NCBI GenBank assembly: GCA_016787755.1
Contig: JAEUUA010000025.1
Location: 248,001-312,000 of the forward strand
Direction: 5' to 3'
Length of the DNA stretch: 64,000 nucleotides
Origin: Cyclobacteriaceae bacterium
Lineage (GTDB): Bacteria > Bacteroidota > Bacteroidia > Cytophagales > Cyclobacteriaceae
Within the stretch, counting starts at the first letter, position 1; the number at the start of each line of letters is the position of its first letter. The notes beneath the pieces are model-generated. The model ran no database searches, had not been told where the DNA came from, and saw nothing but the letters and a program-made list of their open reading frames with translations. Positions 35,675 through 44,851 of the stretch are shown here, piece after piece. The position numbers were made by a program, and so were the translations under genes.

Positions 35675-36739
35675 ATGGCTCTATTTAATCGAATTAACGG
35701 GAAAGAATTAAAAGAACGGCTTCATAATAGCGTGCAGGCACGAACCACCGTGTCTTTTTATAAGTATCATCCAATTGAAGATCCCGAAACTTTTAGAAAT
35801 TATCTTTACAAACTATTGGATCAATTAACGGTTTGGGGACGGATTTATGTAGCTAAAGAAGGCATTAATGCGCAGATCAGTGTTCCTACCGAACAATTCA
35901 CCGATTTTAAAACCGAGTTGTTTAGGATTCCATTCCTTGACGGGATTCGTCTCAACACAGCGATCGATGATAATGGTAAATCATTTTTCAAGTTGAAAAT
36001 TCTAGTTCGAAACAAGATTGTTGCGGATGGATTAAATGACAGCACGTTTGATGTTACTGACAGCGGAGTGCATGTGAATGCCACAGAATTTAATCAATTG
36101 GCCGATAATCCTAATACCGTTATTGTAGATATGCGCAATCACTACGAAAGTGAAGTGGGCCATTTCAAAAATGCAATCTGTCCGGATGTGGATACGTTTC
36201 GCGAAGAACTAACAGTGGTGAAAGAAATTTTGGGTGATCAGAGAGATAAGAATGTGCTCATGTATTGCACCGGAGGCATTCGCTGCGAAAAAGCAAGTGC
36301 CTGGTTCAAGCATGTTGGTTTTAAAAATGTTTTTCAGCTTGATGGCGGTATTATTGAATATGCGCGTCAAGTAAAAGAGCAAAACCTGGAAAATAAATTC
36401 ATTGGTAAAAACTTCGTCTTTGATGAGCGTCTGGGGGAACGAATTTCTGATGATGTAATTAGTGAATGTCATCAATGTGGTAACCCCAGTGATTCACATA
36501 CCAATTGCAAGAATGACGGCTGTCACCTACTTTTCATTCAGTGTGAAGCCTGTGCAACTGCTTACAGGGGTTGTTGCTCTCCTGAATGTGCTGAAATTAT
36601 TTCCTTACCTGTTGAATCACAAAAGGAATTACGCAAGGGTGTGAATAAAGGTCGACAGGTTTTTAAAAAAGGCAGGGCGAAAGATTTGAAAAAACAATTG
36701 ACAGCTACTGATTCACAGATTAAATCAAACAGAATTTAA
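35675..36739 (+). CDS. trhO: tRNA uridine(34) hydroxylase
   Basis: 354 residues of the YceA/TrhO family. TrhO introduces the 5-hydroxyl group on U34 of some tRNAs, using a rhodanese-type active site. Here there is an N-terminal UPF0176-like domain (residues about 20-110), the rhodanese domain with the active-site Cys in MYCTGGIRCEKA, and a C-terminal Cys-rich part (CHQCGN, CKNDGC, CCSPEC) typical of the family. The start is clear. A -7 like TATCTTTG lies 20 bases upstream (35648-35655). Confidence 0.92.
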   Translation: MALFNRINGKELKERLHNSVQARTTVSFYKYHPIEDPETFRNYLYKLLDQLTVWGRIYVAKEGINAQISVPTEQFTDFKTELFRIPFLDGIRLNTAIDDNGKSFFKLKILVRNKIVADGLNDSTFDVTDSGVHVNATEFNQLADNPNTVIVDMRNHYESEVGHFKNAICPDVDTFREELTVVKEILGDQRDKNVLMYCTGGIRCEKASAWFKHVGFKNVFQLDGGIIEYARQVKEQNLENKFIGKNFVFDERLGERISDDVISECHQCGNPSDSHTNCKNDGCHLLFIQCEACATAYRGCCSPECAEIISLPVESQKELRKGVNKGRQVFKKGRAKDLKKQLTATDSQIKSNRI

Positions 36740-36747
36740 TAGGCACG

Positions 36748-37341
36748 ATGAAAAATTTGTCAGATAAAGATAAGTCTAATGATGGAGCCACCCCTCTCCT
36801 CCAGAGAGGGGCCGGGGGTGAGGTCCGCATAGGCATCATTAACGTATCGGACAGAGCGAGCAAAGGAATTTATGAAGATCTTCCCGGCAAGGCCATTGTA
36901 AGCACATTGAATGAATACATTATGGGTGATTGGGAGCAAGAGTATGCCATTGTACCCGATGAGCAACATCTGATTGAGCAAATGATGATTGAAATGGCTG
37001 ATATCAAAAATTGTTGTTTGATTATTACCAGTGGGGGCACTGGTCCGGCTTTGCGCGATGTAACCCCCGAAGCAACGGAGGCTGTTTGCACTAAAATGCT
37101 ACCCGGTTTTGGCGAACAAATGAGAAGAGAGAGTCTTAAGTATGTTTCTACTGCGATTTTATCCCGGCAAACGGCTGGCATTAGAAATGAAACATTAATT
37201 GTAAATTTGCCCGGCAAACCAAAGGCGATTCGTCAGTGTTTGGATGCCGTGTTTCCGGCTATTCCATATTGTATCGATCTCTTAAATGGTCCCTTTATTG
37301 AATGTAGAAGTGAGGTGATTCAAATTTTCAGGCCTGCATGA
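36748..37341 (+). CDS. mog: Molybdopterin adenylyltransferase (MogA/MoaB-like) with repeat-derived N-terminus
   Basis: 197 residues. From RIGIINVSDRAS (residue about 27) it is a normal MogA/MoaB-like domain with the ITSGGTGPALRDVTPEA signature, which activates molybdopterin with ATP before molybdenum insertion. Residues 14-26 (ATPLLQRGAGGEV) are encoded by a copy of the palindromic repeat. There is no usable start codon between that repeat and the domain, so the extra N-terminus is probably translated. Other Mo-cofactor genes are not adjacent. It starts 8 bases after trhO. Confidence 0.88.
   Translation: MKNLSDKDKSNDGATPLLQRGAGGEVRIGIINVSDRASKGIYEDLPGKAIVSTLNEYIMGDWEQEYAIVPDEQHLIEQMMIEMADIKNCCLIITSGGTGPALRDVTPEATEAVCTKMLPGFGEQMRRESLKYVSTAILSRQTAGIRNETLIVNLPGKPKAIRQCLDAVFPAIPYCIDLLNGPFIECRSEVIQIFRPA
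36788..36823. repeat. Palindromic repeat copy inside the mog start region
   Basis: Arms CCCCTCTC and GAGAGGGG, followed by CCGGGGGTGAGG. It belongs to the same family as the leuS arms and encodes TPLLQRGAGGEV in frame. Confidence 0.75.
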
Positions 37342-37357
37342 TTTTAATGGTTAATTT

Positions 37358-38338
37358 ATGGCACGAATAAAATATTATTACGACACCGAAACCTGTAAGT
37401 ATGAGCGCATTAAAACCTCTACCGGGGATATTGTACTTAACACCCTAGGTATCTTATCGCTTACGGTTGCGATGGCAGTTGGTTTGCTGATTGCGTATAG
37501 CTCGTACTTCGAATCCCCGAAGGAACTAATCCTCAAAAATGAGGTGAAGGAGATGGAATTCTATTTTGAGAATTTCCAAAATAAACTAGAAGAGTTAAAA
37601 GGTCAAGTTACTAATATGGAGTATCGTGATGATAATATCTATCGTGTCGTTTTAGGAGCTGAGCCCATTGATAAAAATATTCGTGAAGCAGGTGTTGGTG
37701 GATTGGATCGATACGAAGAAATTAAAAACAAAAGCATTATCCATGGAGATATTATCGTTAAGCTAAGTGAAGAGTTGGATAATTTACGCAGAAAAATTTA
37801 TATAGAATCTAAATCGCAAGATGAGGTTGTTGAGTTAGCCGAAAACAAGGAAAAACTATTCGCAGCCATTCCAGCCATTCAACCCGTTGCCAACAAACAG
37901 CTAATTGCATTGGCATCCGGATTTGGAATGCGTGTACACCCAATCTATAAAGTTAAGAAAATGCATACGGGTATCGACTTTGCCGCTGCCATTGGTACAC
38001 CGATCTATGCTACAGCAGATGGTACAATTGATAAACTTGATGTAAGTTTTAGTGGGTATGGAAAGATGATCGAAATTGATCATGGATTTGGATATCGCAC
38101 TCGTTATGCTCACATGCATGGATTTGCCGTGCGATTGGGCCAAAAAATAAAGCGTGGTGATTTAATTGGTTATGTGGGCGATACAGGACTTTCCACAGCG
38201 CCCCATTTACACTACGAAGTTTTTGTAAATGGTGTTCATGCAAATCCGGTCCATTACTTCTTTAATGATCTTAATCCAGCCGAATACGAAAAAATTATTG
38301 AACTCGCTTCCATTGAGAATCAATCGTTGGGCATGTAA
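37358..38338 (+). CDS. M23 family (LytM-like) endopeptidase, membrane-anchored
   Basis: 326 residues: a transmembrane helix near residues 30-50 (LGILSLTVAMAVGLLIAYSSYF), a coiled-coil region (about 58-175), and a C-terminal LytM domain with metal ligands in MHTGIDFA and HLHYEVF. It should face the periplasm and cleave or regulate cleavage of peptidoglycan cross-links. Length and order match the divisome-type M23 proteins common in Bacteroidota. A weak inverted repeat (AAAAACG/CGTTTTT at 38344-38360) follows it. Confidence 0.9.
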   Translation: MARIKYYYDTETCKYERIKTSTGDIVLNTLGILSLTVAMAVGLLIAYSSYFESPKELILKNEVKEMEFYFENFQNKLEELKGQVTNMEYRDDNIYRVVLGAEPIDKNIREAGVGGLDRYEEIKNKSIIHGDIIVKLSEELDNLRRKIYIESKSQDEVVELAENKEKLFAAIPAIQPVANKQLIALASGFGMRVHPIYKVKKMHTGIDFAAAIGTPIYATADGTIDKLDVSFSGYGKMIEIDHGFGYRTRYAHMHGFAVRLGQKIKRGDLIGYVGDTGLSTAPHLHYEVFVNGVHANPVHYFFNDLNPAEYEKIIELASIENQSLGM

Positions 38339-38365
38339 TAGATAAAAACGAATCGTTTTTTGTTC

Positions 38366-38394
38366 TTGATTTAAAGATATAGATGCTATCTTTA
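38366..38394 (+). promoter_or_regulatory. Bacteroidota-type promoter for the CHAT module
   Basis: TTG at 38366-38368 and TATCTTTA at 38387-38394, spaced by 18 bases, close to the TTG / TAnnTTTG pattern. The first gene of the three-gene module begins 27 bases downstream. Confidence 0.45.
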
Positions 38395-38420
38395 TGCAGC
38401 ATACGCATACCTGAGTATTT

Positions 38421-38966
38421 ATGATCTCAAGGATTATTGTCTTCTCACTTTTTATTCTCTTCGCTGGTTGTTCTGACTTTGAACTTTTTGAAGGCATCCA
38501 GATAAGGCAATACGCAACTAAAGTAATTCGGTATAGTTCTCAATACACTGCCAACAACTGGGCAGCTAATAAAGCCTTGGGTAAAGAGAATGTATATCCA
38601 AACTATGGAGATTATGTGAATGCCTGGGCATCAAGCTCAGAAGATGGGCAACGTGAATTTCTTGAACTTGGATTTGATACCTTGCAGACCGTGAGAACCG
38701 TAGAAATATTTGAAACTTATTACCCCGGTGCAATTGATACTGTATATCTGCGTAATTCCGAATCTCAGAAATGGGTGAAAGTCTATTCTAAACCGGCCGT
38801 TACTAATCTTGAAGAGAAATCAAGAATATTTACAATACAAATGCTAGAGACACCTTTTTTTGCCGATGCCATTCGAATTGCAATCAATAGCCCGGACGTG
38901 CCCGGCTGGAACGAGATTGATGCTGTTTCAATAACAGGGCAGCGTAAAAACATAAAGAATCCTTAA
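38421..38966 (+). CDS. Discoidin-like secreted lipoprotein
   Basis: 181 residues with a lipoprotein signal (IVFSLFILFAGC, Cys17). The mature part reads QYTANNWAANKALGKENVYP ... WASSSEDGQREFLELGFD ... VRTVEIFETYYPGAIDTVYL, the pattern of F5/8 type C (discoidin-like) jelly-roll domains that bind carbohydrates or lipids at surfaces. It lies one base from the next gene, and the third gene follows by 2 bases, so all three should form one operon. Role inferred: a surface ligand-binding component. Confidence 0.75.
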   Translation: MISRIIVFSLFILFAGCSDFELFEGIQIRQYATKVIRYSSQYTANNWAANKALGKENVYPNYGDYVNAWASSSEDGQREFLELGFDTLQTVRTVEIFETYYPGAIDTVYLRNSESQKWVKVYSKPAVTNLEEKSRIFTIQMLETPFFADAIRIAINSPDVPGWNEIDAVSITGQRKNIKNP

Positions 38967-38967
38967 C

Positions 38968-39921
38968 GTGATGAAATCTTTAATTTCGTTTATTATTGGT
39001 TGTTCATTTTTCTTATCAAGCTATGGGCAGGGCTGCAGCGATGCAGGTTTTTGTACGATGGGGGCTATGAAGCCGGATCAACCATTCAATAAAAAGGCTT
39101 TGGTAAAGCTTAAATCGATGGAGGTTAGTTTCTATCGAGGCAAGACAACTACATCCCCCATTATATATGTTGCAACCATGGATATGAGTTTTAACATCGT
39201 TGATGACAAAACATTTCTTCAAGTAAAACTCCCCTATCAGGCTGTAAACGGAAGTTTAGGAAAAACATCCGGGCTTGGAGACATTTCTCTGGCTTTAACC
39301 CGTAATCTTTACTCATCTGAAAAATTTGACATTGGCCTCACGATCGGTGGTAAAATCCCAACAAACAAATCAGATCTAAGATCAAAAGAAAATGGGCTTC
39401 AATTCCCAATGTACTATCAAACAAGTTTGGGCACCTATGATGCAGTTGCCGGCATCTCATTAGTAAACCGAAAATGGCTTTTTGCAACTGGTATTCAGCA
39501 TCCATTCAATGAAAATAAAAATCAGTTCACATATGCCGCCTGGATACCGGTATACCAAGATGGAAAAGAGGAAGGATATGTAAGAACCTATTGGCCTGCT
39601 TACCATCTTAAAAGAGGCACGGATATAATGTTTCGTGCTGAGCGCAATTTCAGGTACGCGCGCTTTAATATGAGTTTAGGAGCACTTTCTATTCATAGAA
39701 TAAACAAAGATGAAGTAACAGATCCTAACACCGGTGAACGGGTGAAGTTAGATGGTACTACAGGTATGGCATTTACGGTGATCGGAACAGTTGGTTATAG
39801 TTTTAACGTAAAGTCAGGTGTGCGGCTTTTGGTGGGAAAGAAATTAAAAGATCGCGTGGTTAACCCCGATGGACTTACACGAGAAAATGTAGCAACGATC
39901 AGTTACTTCTATCGGTTTTAA
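38968..39921 (+). CDS. Outer-membrane barrel-like protein of the CHAT module
   Basis: 317 residues with a signal peptide (SFIIGCSFFLSSYGQ) and a Cys-containing start to the mature part (GCSDAGFCTMGAMKPDQ). The rest is alternating beta-strand sequence ending in SYFYRF, whose terminal Phe is typical of outer-membrane barrels (similar to MetA-pathway/phenol-degradation transporters). GTG at 38968 or ATG at 38971 can start it. The short CxxxxFCT stretch could be a metal or disulfide site. Confidence 0.7.
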   Translation: MMKSLISFIIGCSFFLSSYGQGCSDAGFCTMGAMKPDQPFNKKALVKLKSMEVSFYRGKTTTSPIIYVATMDMSFNIVDDKTFLQVKLPYQAVNGSLGKTSGLGDISLALTRNLYSSEKFDIGLTIGGKIPTNKSDLRSKENGLQFPMYYQTSLGTYDAVAGISLVNRKWLFATGIQHPFNENKNQFTYAAWIPVYQDGKEEGYVRTYWPAYHLKRGTDIMFRAERNFRYARFNMSLGALSIHRINKDEVTDPNTGERVKLDGTTGMAFTVIGTVGYSFNVKSGVRLLVGKKLKDRVVNPDGLTRENVATISYFYRF

Positions 39922-39923
39922 GG

Positions 39924-42635
39924 ATGAAGAATATATATCTAACCATCGTTCTGATTCTTTCATGTTGCACCTTACTGGCGCAAGACAAAAAACAAAATGA
40001 GAAACTACTAGTTCAGATCGATAACTTCCTATTTGACTCTAACTATGAAGAAGCTATCAAGTTGGTTGATCAGACTAAAACAAATGATGCTTCCTTGGAT
40101 GTGCAGCTGAAAAACAAAAAAGCAGAAGCCCTAATCCGGCTTGGCAAATTTGAGGAAGCTGATAAACTCTTAAAAGAAACTCAGAGCCAAGTATCTCAAA
40201 TAAAAAATGCAGGAACTCTGGATGCCATAACAAAGGTTAATGTTGGATTTTTGTATCTCAACCAGGGAAGAAATGATCTTGCCGTTGAAAATCTGACAAC
40301 TTCATTAAATGAACTTCAAAACGGTAATCATAGTCTGGAAACCGCGCAGGCATTGAGTTATCTTGGACAAGCTTATTTTAACACGGGGAAGTATGCTCAA
40401 GCAGAAGAGCAACAGTTAATGGCATTATCACTTCGTCTCGATAAATTGCCAGAAGCTCATGAATTAATTGCTGCCTCTTACACAGACTTAGGCCTTATTT
40501 ATAGTCGATTGGATATTGATAAGTCTTTTGACAATTATGAAAAGGCAACGGAGATTTACGGGAAACTTCATGGTAAAGAACATCCAAAATTTGCCATCGC
40601 CAACACCAACCTCGGTGTAGTTAATTTTAACACTGAACTGTATGGAGATGCTGTCAACTATTTTGAAACTGCGCTCAAAATATGGGAGAAGAACTATCCC
40701 CAGCCCCACCCTTCAAAAGGGTATGTCCTTCGCTGGTTAGGGCTTACTTATTCAAAACAAAAAGACGATAAGACTGCACTTGCATATTACCGAAAGGCCC
40801 TTGATATGTACATTGTATCGCAGGGGAAGAAGCATCCTGACGTTGCTTATACCTATAATTTAATTGGCAACATCCTTCAATCAGAAAACAAGTATGATGA
40901 AGCATTGTCTAATTACCAAAAATCAATTATAGCCAACATTGCTGATTTCAGCAATGAGGACATTCTTGTCAATCCAAAAATTAATAACTTCTACGATGGA
41001 AATTTCCTCTTATACTCATTAATGTATAAAGCGCAGGTACTGGAAGCCCGCCACCTCAATCAAACCCTAAAACTCAGCGATTTAACTTTAGGTCTTAACA
41101 CCTTGCAATTAAGTGACTCACTAATCGACAAGCTTCGTCAACAAACAACTAACGAGGCCGATAAAATTTCACTTGGATCCATTGCGAATGAAGTGTATGC
41201 TGATGGCGTTCGCATTGCCTATTTGTTAAGTGATGTCTCCTTTCGGGATCGTAAACTCTACCGCGAACAATCTTTTTACTTTGCCGAAAAGAGTAAATCG
41301 GCTGTGCTTCAGGAGGCCATTTCTGATGCCAATGCAAAATCATTCGCCAATATTCCTCCCGAATTATTAGAGGAGGAGAATAGTTTAAAATCAACAATGG
41401 CGCTGGTCACACAAAAACTAGCTCAAAAACCGTCCGAAGAGGAAGAGAAGTATTTGCGCGAAACTGCATTCCATCTCAGTCAGAGTTATAAGGAATTCAT
41501 TAAAGGATTAGAAATCAAATTCCCAGAATATTATAATTTAAAATTTAACTCTGCTACCCCTTCGATTGCGCAATTGCAGGAAATGCTTGCGGAAAAAACC
41601 GCATTGATTAGTTATTTTATTGATGAAAAAAACAACAGACTGTACATCTTTCTCATTAGTGATAAAAAGTTTTTAATAACCGACCGCGCCTTGCCAAGGG
41701 ACTATGACCGAACCCTCAGTGGGTTTAGAAACAGCTTGTATTTTATACAGGAGCAAGCTTATATTCAAACCTCACGGGATTTATATAAGCTTTTGATTCC
41801 AAAAGGGATTCCTTCCAAAGTAAATGATCTGGTTCTTATTCCTTCTGGCCGTATGAGTATCATCCCCTTTGAAGCCTTGTTAACTCAAAATGTTAAAACT
41901 CCAAATACTCCCTTTAATAAACTTCCCTATTTAGTTAAAAAATTTGGAGTCCGCTATGAATTTTCAGCAGGTCTTTTGATCCAAAAGAAGAACAATCCTA
42001 CGACTGCCAGTATAACTTCAGCTAAGCTTTTGGCGCCCATCTCCTTCCCTGAAGGTGCCAACCTTAATGATTTGCCAGGCACCAAGCAAGAAGTAGATGC
42101 TATTGAAACTTTATTTAAAAACAAAAGCATCCGGTGCGAAGTCCTCACGAATAAATTAGCCAGCGAAACCGCAATTAAAGATGAAGAGTTAAAAAATTAT
42201 TCACTGGTTCATTTTGCAACGCATGGAGTTGTGGACGAAGAAAATCCGGATTTATCCAGAATATTTTTACAAAATGATTCTCAAGCTGAAGATGGAAATT
42301 TATTTTCTGGTGAAATCTATAATCTCCATCTCAATGCAAATCTGGTAACGCTCTCGGCATGTCAAACTGGGTTAGGCAAAATTTCAAAAGGGGAAGGGGT
42401 GATTGGATTATCACGAGCCTTGGTGTATGCTGGTGCTAAAAATATTATCGTCTCCTTCTGGAGTGTAGCGGATGAATCAACTTCTGAATTAATGACGGGG
42501 TTCTATCGAACCTTGCTTCAGGGAAGTAATACTTCATTTGCTGAAGGTTTGAGGGAGGCCAAATTGGATTTAATTGCTAAAGAAAAATATGCAGCACCCT
42601 ATTATTGGGCTCCATTTATCCTGATTGGATTTTAG
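39924..42635 (+). CDS. Secreted TPR-CHAT protein (caspase-like protease domain)
   Basis: 903 residues with a signal peptide (YLTIVLILSCCTLLAQ). Residues about 25-470 carry many tetratricopeptide repeats (LSYLGQAYFNTGKYAQAEEQ, NTNLGVVNFNTELYGDAVNYF). The C-terminal third is a CHAT domain with the catalytic His in VHFATHGV and Cys in LSACQTGLG, followed by the GLSRALVYAGAKNIIVSFWSV helix-strand. CHAT domains are caspase-like cysteine proteases; TPR-CHAT proteins are best known as intracellular effectors. This one appears exported, which sets it apart. Its partners are the two genes immediately upstream. Confidence 0.88.
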   Translation: MKNIYLTIVLILSCCTLLAQDKKQNEKLLVQIDNFLFDSNYEEAIKLVDQTKTNDASLDVQLKNKKAEALIRLGKFEEADKLLKETQSQVSQIKNAGTLDAITKVNVGFLYLNQGRNDLAVENLTTSLNELQNGNHSLETAQALSYLGQAYFNTGKYAQAEEQQLMALSLRLDKLPEAHELIAASYTDLGLIYSRLDIDKSFDNYEKATEIYGKLHGKEHPKFAIANTNLGVVNFNTELYGDAVNYFETALKIWEKNYPQPHPSKGYVLRWLGLTYSKQKDDKTALAYYRKALDMYIVSQGKKHPDVAYTYNLIGNILQSENKYDEALSNYQKSIIANIADFSNEDILVNPKINNFYDGNFLLYSLMYKAQVLEARHLNQTLKLSDLTLGLNTLQLSDSLIDKLRQQTTNEADKISLGSIANEVYADGVRIAYLLSDVSFRDRKLYREQSFYFAEKSKSAVLQEAISDANAKSFANIPPELLEEENSLKSTMALVTQKLAQKPSEEEEKYLRETAFHLSQSYKEFIKGLEIKFPEYYNLKFNSATPSIAQLQEMLAEKTALISYFIDEKNNRLYIFLISDKKFLITDRALPRDYDRTLSGFRNSLYFIQEQAYIQTSRDLYKLLIPKGIPSKVNDLVLIPSGRMSIIPFEALLTQNVKTPNTPFNKLPYLVKKFGVRYEFSAGLLIQKKNNPTTASITSAKLLAPISFPEGANLNDLPGTKQEVDAIETLFKNKSIRCEVLTNKLASETAIKDEELKNYSLVHFATHGVVDEENPDLSRIFLQNDSQAEDGNLFSGEIYNLHLNANLVTLSACQTGLGKISKGEGVIGLSRALVYAGAKNIIVSFWSVADESTSELMTGFYRTLLQGSNTSFAEGLREAKLDLIAKEKYAAPYYWAPFILIGF

Positions 42636-42903
42636 TCCTCAATTTTTCGAGGCTGAGTTTCTAAAAGGTTTTTTTAAAGTAGGATGTGCTATAAAAAAGT
42701 AAACCTGACCGATCGACAGGTGGAAGCAAAACCACTTGCTATCTAGTCAGGTTTTACACAGTCTAACGCTATGGCAAAATAGTTTCTACTGTGTTTAGAG
42801 AACCCCAAAGTAGGGGCTTGAGTTTCAATTTTCCTAAAGATTTTCTAAAACTTTGTTTATCATGAAAAAATGGCGTTTTTAGCGTCAAAATGACGTTTCA
42901 CAA
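42636..42903. other. Intergenic region with three stem-loops before pcm
   Basis: No gene found. It holds a long hairpin (AAACCTGAC 42701-42709 with GTCAGGTTT 42746-42754), then ACACAGT/ACTGTGT (42756-42794) and CCCC/GGGG (42803-42816). The first stem ends in TTTTA, so it might terminate the CHAT operon, but the succession also looks like a structured RNA. Confidence 0.5.
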
Positions 42904-43551
42904 ATGTTTGAAGACAATTATAGACAACGGGGATTGCGAAATAAATTAGTCAAAAAGCTACTTGAAAAGGGCATTTGCGACCAACGCGTTTTGGCGGCAA
43001 TCGGTAAAGTGCCCAGACATGCTTTTTTCGATGATGCTCTCCTGGGCCATGCTTATGAGGACAAAGCATTTCCCATTGGGGAAGGACAAACCATCTCCCA
43101 ACCCTATACGGTTGCCTTTCAAACAGAAAAATTAAAAATACAGCCTGGCGACAAACTTCTTGAGATTGGAACCGGATCTGGCTATCAGGCGGCCATTCTA
43201 CTGGAAATGGGAGCAAAGGTGTATACTATAGAATACAATCGAAAACTTTACGAACGTACCCGTGATTTTTTGCCCACGCTAGGATATGAACCCTACTTCT
43301 TTTATGGAGATGGGTCTAAAGGCATTCCAGCCAAAGCGCCTTATAATAAAATAATAGTTACCGCAGGTGCTCCTGTTATACCTACTGCACTAACTGATCA
43401 GTTGGCCGAAGGGGGTATTCTCCTTATCCCTGTTGGAGACCGTGAAAGGCAAAAGATGCTACGAATCACCAAAGTAAAAAATGAGTTGAAAAAAGAAGAA
43501 TTTGATTCCTTTGCTTTTGTTCCACTATTGGGCGATCAGGGTTGGAAGTAA
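42904..43551 (+). CDS. pcm: Protein-L-isoaspartate O-methyltransferase
   Basis: 215 residues. LLEIGTGSGYQAAIL is the SAM-binding motif, and the N-terminal VPRHAFFDDALLGHAYEDKAFPIGEGQTISQPY is the isoaspartyl-substrate region of Pcm. It repairs isomerised Asp/Asn residues in aged proteins. Its 3' end overlaps the convergent thrC by 27 bases, so transcripts of the two genes are antisense there. Confidence 0.95.
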   Translation: MFEDNYRQRGLRNKLVKKLLEKGICDQRVLAAIGKVPRHAFFDDALLGHAYEDKAFPIGEGQTISQPYTVAFQTEKLKIQPGDKLLEIGTGSGYQAAILLEMGAKVYTIEYNRKLYERTRDFLPTLGYEPYFFYGDGSKGIPAKAPYNKIIVTAGAPVIPTALTDQLAEGGILLIPVGDRERQKMLRITKVKNELKKEEFDSFAFVPLLGDQGWK

Positions 43552-44832
43552 CTTTTTCAATTCGGCAAAATTCGAACTAACAGGGATGGACTTCTTCTCC
43601 CCTTTCATGAACGTTTCCAATCGTGCAGGCACTTCAACTTTATGATTGATGGCCGCTTCAACCGTTTCTATAAACTTAGCGGGGTGCGCAGTCTCTAAAA
43701 ATATTCCGGTATGGTTAGCATGATCTTTCAAAAACTCCTTAAGTCCAAGATATCCCACTGCTCCGTGTGGATCCAACGTGTAACTAAAATTTGAAAACAC
43801 CTTTCGCATCGCAGCGCGTGTGGCATCATCACTAAAACGACAGCCCATTATCTCATTCGATAATTTTTGAAAATCGTTATCATATAAATCTAGCAATCGA
43901 GCAAAGTTGCTGGGATTCCCTACATCCATAGCGTTACTAATGGTTTGCTTTGAATTGCGAGGTGTAAAAATTTGAGTCCTTAAAAACTCTGGCACTACAT
44001 CATTTACATTAGTTGACGCTACAAATGACTCAATAGGCAAACCCATCCTTTTCGACATTAAGCCAGCTGTTAGATTTCCAAAGTTTCCACTGGGCACTGA
44101 AATCACAATCGGTTTGTCTTTCTGCTTTACTTGCGCACAGGCCTGAAAATAATAGAACGTCTGAGGTATTAACCTCGCAATGTTTATTGAGTTGGCAGAG
44201 GTAAGTGATAATAGATTTTTAAGATCAACATCTAAAAATGATTGCTTTACAAGTCGCTGGCAATCATCGAAGGTACCGGACACTTCCAATGAAGTAATAT
44301 TTGCTCCTAAGGTGGTAAATTGTTTTTCTTGGGCTTCACTCACTTTCCCGGAAGGATACAAAACAATTACACGTGTGCCCACCACATTTAGAAACGCATT
44401 GGCAACTGCACTTCCTGTATCGCCCGAAGTAGCTACTAAAATTGTAATATCTTTTTTGTTTAGCCTGGCAAAATAGCCTAACAACCCGGAAAGAAAACGA
44501 GCACCAAAATCTTTAAACGCTAGCGTTGGACCGTGAAACAATTCAAGTGAATAGACATCGTTTTCAACCTCCACCAACGGAGCATCAAATTGAATAGTGT
44601 ATTCAATGATTCTAGTTAGCTCTTCTTCTGGAATATCATTTCCCATTAAATTCTTCGCAACCTCAAATCCAATTTGCTGAAATGTCTTCTCTGACAAAGA
44701 ATCAAAAAATAATTTTGGAAGTCGTTGTATCGACTCGGGCATGTAAAGTCCGCTATCGGGAGCAAGACCTTCCAAAACCGCTTCACCTAAACTTACCTTA
44801 TGTTGCTTATTATTAGTACTGTAGTAATGCAT
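43525..44832 (-). CDS. thrC: Threonine synthase
   Basis: 435 residues from the ATG at 44832 (HYYSTNNKQHKVSLGEAVLEG). Threonine synthase turns O-phosphohomoserine into threonine with PLP. The PLP lysine is in GPTLAFKDFGARF and other family motifs are VATSGDTGSAVANAF and SGNFGNLTAGLM. A start at 44859 is possible but would overlap thrB; the chosen one gives the typical N-terminus. It is the last gene of thrABC. Confidence 0.95.
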   Translation of the reverse strand: MHYYSTNNKQHKVSLGEAVLEGLAPDSGLYMPESIQRLPKLFFDSLSEKTFQQIGFEVAKNLMGNDIPEEELTRIIEYTIQFDAPLVEVENDVYSLELFHGPTLAFKDFGARFLSGLLGYFARLNKKDITILVATSGDTGSAVANAFLNVVGTRVIVLYPSGKVSEAQEKQFTTLGANITSLEVSGTFDDCQRLVKQSFLDVDLKNLLSLTSANSINIARLIPQTFYYFQACAQVKQKDKPIVISVPSGNFGNLTAGLMSKRMGLPIESFVASTNVNDVVPEFLRTQIFTPRNSKQTISNAMDVGNPSNFARLLDLYDNDFQKLSNEIMGCRFSDDATRAAMRKVFSNFSYTLDPHGAVGYLGLKEFLKDHANHTGIFLETAHPAKFIETVEAAINHKVEVPARLETFMKGEKKSIPVSSNFAELKKLLPTLIAQ

Positions 44833-44851
44833 GTTCAAATCATTTCTATGA

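Noticed and set aside
42883..42895. CGTCA/TGACG inverted pair just upstream of pcm
   Set aside because: Five-base arms are too short to call an operator without comparative data.
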